From the NCBI GenBank assembly GCA_037447655.1, contig JBBHKE010002698.1:105453-169452 (forward strand): a DNA stretch of 64,000 nucleotides, given 5' to 3'. The position numbers and the translations under genes are program-made. Of the stretch, positions 50,806-59,935 are shown one piece after another (positions within the stretch are counted from its first letter, which is position 1; every line of letters starts with the position of its first letter). The stretch is from Zygnema cylindricum. Lineage: Eukaryota; Streptophyta; Zygnematophyceae; Zygnematales; Zygnemataceae. The notes beneath the pieces were generated by a model that made no database searches, was not told the origin of the DNA, and saw nothing but the letters and a program-made list of their open reading frames with translations.

Positions 50806-53800
50806 ATGTTTCTTGTAGACTGGTTTTACAGTGTCTTAGCAACCTTAGGGTTGTGGCAAAAAGAAGCCAAGATCTTGTTTCTTGGATTAGATAATGCAGG
50901 AAAAACCACTCTTCTTCATATGCTTAAGGATGAGGTTTGTGATTTGAACTTTTTTTCTTTTGTAAATACTAGCTCAATTTCTGAAGATTTTAGTTTATTT
51001 TTTCATGCTTAAGGGTGAGATTTGTGATCTGCACTTTATCTCTGTTTTTTAAATAGAAGTAATTTAATATCTTTAGGTTATTGTCTCATGCTTAAGGATG
51101 AGGTTTGTGATCTGCGCTTTTTTTCTTTTTTAATTACAAGCTCTGCAATTTTTTGGTTTTTTTAATGTTATTTTAAGCTATTTTTTCTGCAGAACTGTTG
51201 GTTATTTTCATCTTCCCAAACTGCCTGTCAGTATTTAGGATTTAATTTTTTCTCAAAGTTTTAATACAAGGGAGAATAGTCGCAGAAACTGTTTCTTTTG
51301 TTGTTTTTTGTTTGCTTTTTTTCTTTTTCTGCAGTCTTTCTGCTTAACTTCCATGCTCAGTTAAGGTTTTTTTTTTTTTTTTTTTTTTTTTACATATAGT
51401 TTCTACAATTTTTTTGTTTTCATGTGGTTCTTAACAAATCTGTTGTCACTACTGTTCTAGTTTTGTAACTCTTGTTTCTGTTCATAGCTTGTATATGTAT
51501 GCTTTTTTGTTTTTTTATGTATGCTTGTTTTCATCTTCTGTTTTTATTCTGGTACCGTATTGGAATGGATTATATTTGGCACTCGTCCTGGTAGTAGTTA
51601 AAATATAGGAGAATAGTGGCGTTACGCAACTGTACATAAAACTGTACGGATTTGTACAATTATCTGTACGATTATGAGGATGATTGGTCAGCAAGGAAAA
51701 TAATGTTTGGCCCTTAGTCTTTCTGTATGCTTTCCTGGTGTCAATTGTCTTAACAGCAATTAACAGAGGCTTTAGGTTAGTATTCCAGTATTCCAGGGCA
51801 ACACTGATGTCTCTGTTTTGGCTTTTTATGTCAACTAATGTGTCAAGTGAAACGGAGGCTCTTTATTTTGTCCTTTTTGTACACTGAATTCATTGTCTTG
51901 TGAAAGCAGGGGCCTTTATTTTGTCGTTTTGTGTGAAGCTGAAAACATACGGCTTCATATTTTATCCTCTTTTGAGACAACTAAAACAGAGACTTTATAT
52001 TTTCTGTTTTGTGTACTGAAAACGTAATTTGTGTATAATGAAAACGGAGGAGTTGTGATTTTTCTTTTTAGTTACACCGGAAACAGCGGTTTAACATTTT
52101 GTCGTTTTGTGTGACAATTGAAACAGAGGCTAGCGCAGCATCAGCCGACGCAGCATCCGACATCCGAGGAGCTCAGCATTGGCAAAATCAAGTTTAAAGC
52201 CTTCGACCTCGGTGGCCATCAGATAGCACGCCGAGTTTGGAAAGATTATTATGCAAAGGTGAGGCTGTCTGTCTGTCTGGCTTTCTTTCTTTATCTCTCT
52301 CTGTCTGTCTCTCTGCCTGTCTGTCCTCCATTTCCTAAGCAGTGATTGTCAGACTCAGTGAATCAGTGATTTCCATTAGCAGTAATTTTTCGCAGTGATT
52401 GATTTTTAGCAGTGGTTTTTTGTGGTGGTGTAATTGTGAATTTACAGGTTCACTGTGTGATTGTTAACCACTTGTGCTGGTTTCGGTTATGATTAATTTC
52501 ATCATAGTTTTTGAGACAAGAAAGAGTTTGGTAAGGCTATCGGCAACTTTTGAGAATGCTTGAGAATCATATATATTCATATTTTGCTGTGTATATACAC
52601 ATATATGCATATGTATATACATACATATAAATGTACATTTATGTGTGTGTGTGTATATATTTACACACATGTATATAGGGTGACTATACGAGGGCGATTG
52701 TTGTCATTTCTGGCCAGTAACCGAAGCAATCGTACAAACAATTGTACAATTTATGTATTATACATATATGTCTCTCTTTCTCTCTCTCTCTACACACACA
52801 CAAACACACACATGTATGCACAAGAAATGTTTTGTGAATCGATCAAATTTACTTTTACAGTTTTTATAAATGTATTTTGCTGGTAGTGGTGTTGGAGCTG
52901 GTGTCATCTGGATTCACCGATTTAGGTCACTGTGGGTAGTTTTTTTAATTCATTTGTGAATGTTTTAACGGTGTATCTTTTTAGTGTTACTATGCATAAA
53001 ATTTGTCTTTGGACATCTCACACGGTAATGTATATTAAGAAGGCTTTTTTTCCGATGGTGGGCAAGGCTTAATTTATGCCTCAATTCTCTCTTTTCTCTC
53101 TTTTCTCTCTTTTTTTTTGTCCTCTTTTTTTCCACTCTCATCGACCTTTCGATTATTTCAATTTCTCAATACTGGTTTTTCTAACTTTTCTTCTCTCACC
53201 CTTTCCAATTATTTCATTTTCTCAGTTCTTGTTCTTCTCATTTTTTTACTTTTCTTTTCTTCATCTTTTTTCTCTTTTTTGATTTTCTCATTTCCTCGGT
53301 TCTTGTTTTTGTTACTTCTCCTCGACTTTTTCTTTTTCCCATTAGTTCTTGTTTTTCTCACTATTCCTTTTCTTGTCCTCGTCTTTCCCTCTCTTTTTTT
53401 CTTTCCCCGTTATTTCATTTTCTCATATTATTGTTTTTCTAACTTTTCCTTTTGCCATTTTCTCTTTCCTTTTTCTTGTGTTTTCCCTCTTATCTTTTCC
53501 TCGTCTTTCCCTCTCCCCTCCCCCCTCCCTTCCTCCCTCCCTCCCTGCCTCCCTTTTTACTCTTTCAGGTGGATGCAATTGTGTATCTGGTAGACGCATT
53601 TGATCGCGAACGTTTTCCAGAGTCTAAGAAAGAGTTAGACTCTCTTCTGTCAGATGATTCTTTATCTCAGGTCCCCTTCCTGGTTTTAGGAAACAAAATC
53701 GATATTCCTCAAGCCAGTTCCGAGGATGAGCTTCGTTATAGTTTGGGCCTCACAAACCTTACAACAGGGAAGGGAAAAGTGAATCTCGGGGAGACAAACA

Positions 53801-53889
53801 TGCGGCCAATTGAGGTTTTCATGTGTAGCATAGTGAGAAAAATGGGGTATGGAGAGGGGATCAAGTGGTTGTCTCAGTATATCAAGTGA
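50806..53889 (+). CDS. SAR1: SAR1 small GTPase (COPII coat assembly)
   Basis: Three exons, 50806-50934, 52127-52258 and 53569-53889, give exactly 193 residues, the usual plant SAR1 length. The N end is [20 protein letters not shown], the amphipathic region that in SAR1 inserts in the ER membrane. G1 is GLDNAGKT (27-34), then HPTSEELS (switch I), G3 DLGGH (70-74), [10 protein letters not shown] (switch II), G4 NKID (129-132) and the C end [18 protein letters not shown]1 lacks an N-myristoylation Gly, and here position 2 is Phe, as expected. All three splice junctions are GT-AG and in phase 0. It recruits Sec23/24 to ER exit sites. Intron 1 carries echoes of both of its splice sites, and the 3' UTR carries a copy of the last 19 codons. 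Confidence 0.98.
50917..51115 (+). repeat. Three tandem echoes of the SAR1 exon 1 donor
   Basis: ATGCTTAAGGATGAG|GTTTGTGAT at the real donor (50935) recurs at about 51005-51027 as ATGCTTAAGGGTGAGATTTG (no GT at the junction) and at about 51088-51112 as ATGCTTAAGGATGAGGTTTG (GT intact). The period is about 80-85 bases. Confidence 0.85.
51755..52140 (+). repeat. Tandem array echoing the SAR1 exon 2 acceptor
   Basis: The real junction is GACAATTGAAACAG|AGGCTAG (52126/52127). Related words, GAAACGGAGGCT, GAAAGCAGGGGCC, AAAACAGAGAC, AAAACGGAGGAG and GGAAACAGCGG, recur every 40-85 bases upstream, joined by TTATTTTGTCGTTTTGTGTG-like spacers. Six or so copies precede the exon. Confidence 0.8.
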
Positions 53890-53942
53890 GAAAATTTGGT
53901 TATGAAAAAGGACTCGAGTGGTTGTCTCGGTATATCAAATGA
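53886..53942 (+). repeat. Diverged copy of the last 19 SAR1 codons in its 3' UTR
   Basis: The real end (53833-53889) encodes [18 protein letters not shown] and a stop. The following 57 bases encode [18 protein letters not shown] and a stop, in another frame. The period is 53 bases because the copies overlap by GTGA. It has no acceptor of its own and lies after the stop codon. Confidence 0.9.
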
Positions 53943-54237
53943 GTCGAGGTACTTTATATTGCTGACTTGCATGTCGGAGGAATTTGAATTGAGAGTTTCA
54001 AAAATATGGTGAGAAGGTGATGAGTGGCAAAATGGGATTTTGAGGTGAATTGGTCGCATCGGTGATGTTTTTAATTCGCGGGACGTGACAATGGAATGAA
54101 ATTAGCGGGTTTTTTTTTTATCGCTTATTCAGGCGAGAATATTGATGTCAAGTTTAGCAAGTTTTTGCCTTCACGAGGCTGGCTTTCTTCATTGAGTCTA
54201 GAACAAACACAACGGAAAACTTCCAATTTGGCAAAAT

Positions 54238-54385
54238 GTTTTGCAGTTTTTAAGAATGCAAGAACGGTTTCAGTTTGCAAAGAAAGGTTTCAGTTTGCAA
54301 GAAAGGTTTTCAGTTTGCAAAGAAAGGTTTTCAGTTTGCAAGAAGGTTTTCCAGTTTTTTGCAAGAAAGTTTTCTGTTTGTGAGC
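54238..54385. repeat. Minisatellite, unit about 18-20 bases
   Basis: About seven imperfect copies of GGTTTCAGTTTGCAAGAAA lie downstream of SAR1, perhaps within its 3' UTR. No coding content. Confidence 0.85.
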
Positions 54386-55679
54386 TAGATGTTAGTATTA
54401 GTACTTGCCTGCCTTATCTGATTGTACGCCTGTACAGGAAATATTGTTTTTTATGCCAGCTGTAACCAGTTTCAATGATTGCCCTTTGTCCTTTTATGCA
54501 ATGATGCGTCGGTTGTTTCATGTCAGAGCCGTTATTAACTTTTTAGGGTTCAATAAAAAACCCTAAAAAACCCATGCCTTTGTTTGGTAGTCCACCCTAT
54601 TTTCTTTCTGGTATGTGGTATGTGCCTTGTTTCGAGTGGTGACAGGAAGAATGAAGTTTAAATGAAAGTGTTTGTGATGTCATTCTGAGGTTTAAACAAA
54701 ATTGTTTGTCATGTCATTTTGTGAATTTGTTTTTACGGTTTTTGTCGGCTGTCTTTTGAAATTTGTTTTCTCGGAAAATAGGGTTAAACTTCAAGAGGTG
54801 ATTTCTTTACTTACTTTACTTTCTTTACTTTTTCTACTTTTTTGATTGTATGTGTCTGAAGAGATTTTTTGATGTTTTTTGAGTTTTTTAGGTGTACAGC
54901 TATTAAGGATGGCAGGGATTTGTAGGGTTCTTAAATAAAGAATTCTTATTTTAATTTTCTGTGGTTTTTTGCTTTCTTTAATTTTATTCGACCTTCATTA
55001 TGTTTCTGTTTCTATGAACCCGATGTAGTTTACAGTTTCGAGTTCTAATAAAGCTTATAAAGTTAATAAAAACGGATAAAAATCATAATTGAAAATTAAG
55101 ACATTTTCCTGTGTTAAAAGGACACCTCTTTAATTATTTTTTGTGTTTGTGTTTTGAAAAGTGATTATTTTCTTCCTTTTTTTTTATTTGGCATCTAGCA
55201 AAGCACTCTATTTCAACTTGTAAAACAAAAATTAAAATTGTCGCTTTAAGCAACCTTTCCATTCAAAAAACTGGGCTTTAAGTCATTTCGAGATGTTCAA
55301 AAAAATGAAATCTAAGAGCAGAATCACAAAAAACGTAAAATCGAATCGAATATGGTAAAAGGTGTGCACGAAAAGGGACAGGACTTACGATGTTGCTTTC
55401 CATAGATATAAATTTATGACCGCGCTCTCTCCCCCTCCCCCCCCCCTTTCCCTCCCCCTCCCCCCTCCCCCTCCCCTCCCCCCTTCCCCGTCCCCCTCTT
55501 CCCTTCCCCCTCTCCCCCTCCCTTTGTTCGGGTTGTTGGATCATTTTTGTTTTTGCACTTTTTCGGGTCTTTCCCTAGGCTCCCTAGGTTTTTTTTTTTT
55601 TTCCCCTAGGTGTTTGTTGCTTCTTTGAGTGTCTTTGTTTTACCTGTTTGTCCTTTCCTATGCGTTCGTTGCTTTTTCT
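54386..55679. other. Intergenic DNA, SAR1 3' flank
   Basis: AT-rich sequence with AATAAA-type signals (for example near 54935) and a C-rich run at 55428-55525. No gene recognised. Confidence 0.5.
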
Positions 55680-55815
55680 TTGCTTATCCTTTTTGTTTGC
55701 TTCCCTCCACATGTAGTTTTTCAGTTTTTGCGTTACTGCCCCCTTTTGTTCCTGTAGCCTTGCCACCCCTTTTGTACCCTTGGACTCAGATGGTTTACCA
55801 TCGTGCTTTTTAATT
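55680..55815 (+). mobile_element. LINE 3' tail fragment (plus strand)
   Basis: TGCTTATCCTTTTTGTTTGC is shared with 24078. The tail is CTTTTGTACCCTTGGACTCA followed by the hairpin GATGGTTTACCATC at 55791-55804 and GTGCTTTTTAATTTA. No coding region remains. Confidence 0.75.
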
Positions 55816-55886
55816 TATCCTGCTCCCTTTGTAAAACTCAAACAGATTGAATTAGAAAAAATCATAATAATAAATAAATAAATTGT

Positions 55887-56090
55887 GATGGTAAACCATC
55901 TGAGTCCAAGGGTACAAGAGAGGAAGCATGTCCAAAATTGATAAACTACAAGCAGGGCAAATATACAAAGAAACACAAAATGAACACATAAAAATGGCGC
56001 GTAAAACAAAGACACTCAAACCCAAAAATAAAAACACAAGAACATTGGCATGTAAAACAAAAACAAAGGTTGGATTAATGGTCCCCAAGT
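55887..56090 (-). mobile_element. LINE 3' tail fragment (minus strand), facing the copy at 55680
   Basis: GATGGTAAACCATC at 55887-55900, then TGAGTCCAAGGGTACAAG, is the same tail in reverse, with a longer 3' UTR (AAACACAAAATGAACACA also resembles 44660-44680). It lies tail-to-tail with the plus-strand copy, with 82 bases between the hairpins. Confidence 0.7.
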
Positions 56091-57019
56091 TGGGGAAGCG
56101 GGTATTGGGGTCCGCGACAAGTCATAACCTGACCGTTCGGGGTGTGGTTTTGAGGTAGGTTGCTAGAAGAGGATTTTCCCAATCTATTTGAGGCCACCTC
56201 AATAAGGACGTCAGACTATGGGTTTTTATAAGGTTTTTTAGGAATTTTGAGGAGTCGTCCCCTGCCCTTTCGTAATTTTTCTTTTCTCGAGACTCGTGAA
56301 AGAAATTACATTTTCACGAATCTTTGGGGGCAAGGAAGTCTTGACACTGGTCCAGGTAAGGAAGACTCGAGATGAAGATTCAATCCGTCGAAAAGTCTCG
56401 TCGGGGTCGTGTGCCGTCACGCAACCCTCTCCCTCTGCGTCTCATTTCCCTACCTCTCCCTCTTCCTCTACCTTTGCATCTAGCCATCCTCCTCCCTTTC
56501 CCTCTCCCTACCCTTTCCCTCTCACTTAACCTCTCACTCTCCTTAGCCATATAACTATCTCACTCTGTCCCTCTCTCTTCCCCCATCTCCCTCTCCGACT
56601 CCTCCCCTTTCACCCTCTCCTTCTCTTTCTCTTATTCCTTGTTCCACTCCCTTAACCTTTGCTTTTACCTCGCGGGAAGAAGAATTAAGAGAGAAGTGTG
56701 ATAAAGTCCCAAATCCTCTGGCTAAATTAACGGAAGGCTTTGATGGAAAAACCATCTCGACCTGAATTAATTTCCTCGCATCTTTCATTCAACAACAAGA
56801 GTTGTCATAGCCAAAGGATGAGGAGTTCATTACGAAAGTAGAATCCTCTTCCTTTTCTTCTTCTTCTCCTATTTCTTTCTTAGTAAATGTGGTAAACAAG
56901 GAAAAATCTAACGGATAGCCTAAGCCTTCACGGCATGCCTATCTTACCCACTAAAGGAGGACATGGATAGGTCGAAATTTGTGGGAGATAAAAGATGAGG
57001 ATCCCTCCACTTCTAAAAA
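56091..57019. other. Intergenic DNA, nothing recognised
   Basis: A CT-rich run lies at 56420-56630. No coding or RNA gene was recognised. Confidence 0.5.
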
Positions 57020-58745
57020 AGGAAGGGAGGGAGGGAGGGAGGGAGGGAGGGAGGGAGAGAGGGTGAGAGGGTGAGAGGGAGAGACGGAGAGAGGGAGAGA
57101 GGGAGGGAGAGAGAGAGAGAGGGAGGGAGGGAAGGAGGGAGGGAAAGAGGGAGGGAGGGAGGGAGAGAAGGTGAGAGGGTGAGTGGGAGAGACGGAGAGA
57201 GGGAGAGAGGGAGAAACGGAGGGAGAGAGGGAAGAAAGGAGGGGAGGGAGAGACAGAGGGAGAGAGGGAGGGAGGGAGGGTGAGAGAGAGAGGGAGGGAG
57301 GGAAGGAGGGAGAGAGGGAGGGAGGGAGGGAGGGAGGGAGGGAGGGAGGGAGGGAGGGAGGGAGGGAGAGGGGGAGGGAGGGAGAGAGGGAGGGAGGAAG
57401 AGAGTGGGAGAAAAAGAGGGAAGGAGAGAGGGAAAGAGAGAGTGAGAAAGGGAGGAAGGGAGGGAGGGAGGAAGGGAGTGGGAGAAAAAGAGGGAGGGAG
57501 AGAGGGAGAGTGGGAGGGAGAGTGGGAGGGAGAGTGGGAGGGAGGGAGGGAGGGAGGAAGGGTGAGAGAGAGTGGGAGGGAGGAAGAGAGTGGGAGAAAT
57601 AGAGGGAAGGAGAGAGGGAAAGAGAGAGTGAGAGTGGGAAGGGAGGGAGGGAGGAAGGGAGTGGGAGAAAAAGAGGGAGGGAGAGAGGGAGAGTGGGAGG
57701 GAGAGTGGGAGGGAGAGTGGGAGGGAGGGAGGGAGGGAGGAAGGGTGAGAGAGAGTGGGAGGGAGGAAGAGAGTGGGAGAAATAGAGGGAAGGAGAGAGG
57801 GAAAGAGAGAGTGAGAGTGGGAAGGGAGGGAGGGAGGAAGGGAGTGGGAGAAAAAGAGGGAGGGAGAGAGGGAGAGTGGGAGGGAGAGTGGGAGGGAGGG
57901 AGTGAGGGAGGGAGGGAGAGGGGGAGGGAGGGAGGGAGGGAAGGAGGGAGGGAGGGAGGGAGAAAGGGAGAGAGGGTGAGAGGGAGAGAGGGAGAGAGGG
58001 AAAGAGTGAGAGACAAAGGGAGAGAGGGACGGAGGGAGGGAGAGAGAGAGAGGGAGGGAGGGAGGAAGGAGGGAGGGAGGGAGAGAGTGGGAGAAAGAGG
58101 GAGGGAGAGAGGGAAGAGAGAGGGAGAGTGGGAGGGAGGGAGAGAAGGAGGGAGGGAGGGAGGGAGGAAGGGAGGGAGGGAGGAAGGGAGGGAGGGAGGG
58201 AGGGAGGGAGGGAGGGAGGGAGGGAGGGAGGAAGGGAGAGATAGGAGGGAAGGAGGGAGAGAGGGTGAGAGAGAAAGAGAGTGAGAGTGGGAGGAAGGGA
58301 GGGAGGGAGGAAGGGAGTGGGAGAAAAAGAGGGAGGGAGAGAGGGAGAGTGGGAGGGAGAGTGGGAGGGAGGGAGGGAGGGAGCGAGAGAGGGTGAGAGG
58401 GTGAGAGGGAGAGACGGAGAGAGGGATAGACAGAGGGAGAGAGGGAGAGAGGGTGGGAGGGAGGGAGGGAGGTAGGGAGGGAGGGAGGGAGGGAGGGAGG
58501 GAGGGAGGTAGGGAGGGAGAAATGGAGAGAGTGGGAGAAAAAGAGGGAGGGAGGAAAGGAGGAAGGGAGGGAAAAGGGAGGGAGGGAGGGAGGAAAGGAG
58601 GGAGGGAGAGAAAAGGGAGGGAGGGAGGGAGGGAGGGAGAGAGGGAAAGAGAGAGGGAGAGTGGGAGGGATGGAGGGAGGGAGTGGTAGAAAAAGAGGGA
58701 GGGAGAGAGGGATAGAGAGAGTGAGAGTGGGAGGGAGTGAGGGAG
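57020..58745. repeat. GGGA-rich satellite with higher-order units of about 183 bases
   Basis: About 1.7 kb of GGGAGGGA/GGGAGAGA DNA. Superimposed on it, GGGAGTGGGAGAAAAAG recurs at 57474, 57658 and 57840, giving a higher-order period of about 183 bases; another GGGAGTGGGAGAAAAAG is at 58313. One strand is nearly pure purine. The very long Ser/Pro/Leu and Glu/Arg/Gly frames over it are not genes. Confidence 0.95.
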
Positions 58746-58846
58746 GTGTTACTTTGGTATGGATTACGAGCGACCGGAGCAAGCCCCGCAGCTACGAACC
58801 TATATACCTTAGCGCAGATATCACGGATAGGGGTCAAATGAGCCAC

Positions 58847-59214
58847 AGGAATAAGTGAGATAGCACTAGAAGGTAAAGTGGGGAATAGCATTCACGTCCA
58901 GACAATAGAGATAGGTTTCCAGATAGCCGTAGCTTTGATTATAACAGTTTAGGAAGTACAATTGAAAAGACTCTCCTAATAAAGCTTCATCTTTAAACAC
59001 TATTCTTTATGTCTGTTGGTCGAATACTCTAGGAATAAGTGAGACAGCACTAGAAGGTAAAGTGGGGAATAGCATTCACGTCCAGACAATAGAGATAGGT
59101 TTCCAGATAGCCGTAGCTTTGATTATAACAGTTTAGGAAGTACAATTGAAAAGACTCTCCTAATAAAGCTTCATCTTTAAACACTATTCTTTATGTCTGT
59201 TGGTCGAATACTCT
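58847..59214. repeat. Two-copy 184-base tandem duplication
   Basis: 58847-59030 and 59031-59214 are virtually identical (one difference seen, GAGATAG versus GAGACAG). It lies near the 3' end of the copia-like element. The near identity implies a recent event or an assembly artefact. Confidence 0.95.
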
Positions 59215-59350
59215 ATGAATGATTGGACTGATTAAGGTTGATTTGTCTCTCTTGCTATGATGTCTATTTGTATGCTTCTAATGTGCATCTAATAAATCAT
59301 GCCTACACTCTTGGTCTAATCATATAATGACACCTGTACAAAGTCTGCCG

Positions 59351-59935
59351 CTACACAGCCAACACTACAAATAAATGTTCACGTTCACATGAAATGCGAA
59401 CCAACGTCCTCCGGAATTTCCGGCGATATTCCGTACGAACCGTTATACTCCACGATGTGACTGTGGTAGGGTAAAATCGGCGATGGATGATGTCACCCAA
59501 AATCGTACAAAACCAACACTCCCACTCGGTTTTGGGGTTACATCGTTCATCCGTTTGATTCTGGTGTTGATGACTTCGAACCGATGTTGAAGTCGCACAA
59601 AATAAATGTTTTGTCGATGGTATGGTCGCCGTACACTTGTCGATATCAATGACCTGTATGACGCACCCCTGAAGTGTCTGTAATTTCGGCGTCCCTTCGA
59701 ATGTGGAGCAAAATTCGGATCGCGCTGTCACGTACAAATCCTGTACTTCAAGTAATCCTTCCGGTGGACCAATGAGAGTCCTCTGTTCGCAATCTGCTAT
59801 GTAAGAATGTCTGATTCGATGGAGATTTGACGTGTACTCATTCGGGTCCAACTCTTCGAATTTTGACGGCGGCGGACTTGTCGTCCCATATGTAGTTTTG
59901 AACGGTCCTTTGGCTGGACCACCGCACAAAAGTAA
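59351..59935 (-). CDS. Possible frameshifted continuation of the copia-like polyprotein
   Basis: This frame is open from about 59935 to a stop at 59351, overlapping the end of the large gag-protease frame in a different phase (CGGPAKGPFKTTYGTT...). A +1/-1 shift near 59930 would add about 190 residues. It shows no recognisable integrase or reverse-transcriptase motif, so it could equally be chance. Confidence 0.35.
   Translation of the reverse strand, partial: LLLCGGPAKGPFKTTYGTTSPPPSKFEELDPNEYTSNLHRIRHSYIADCEQRTLIGPPEGLLEVQDLYVTARSEFCSTFEGTPKLQTLQGCVIQVIDIDKCTATIPSTKHLFCATSTSVRSHQHQNQTDERCNPKTEWECWFCTILGDIIHRRFYPTTVTSWSITVRTEYRRKFRRTLVRISCEREHLFVVLAV

Noticed and set aside
56928-58891. Open frames of up to 646 codons rich in Ser, Pro and Leu, with Glu/Arg/Gly frames on the other strand
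   Set aside because: They lie on the GGGA satellite, are open in several frames at once and have no non-repeat content.
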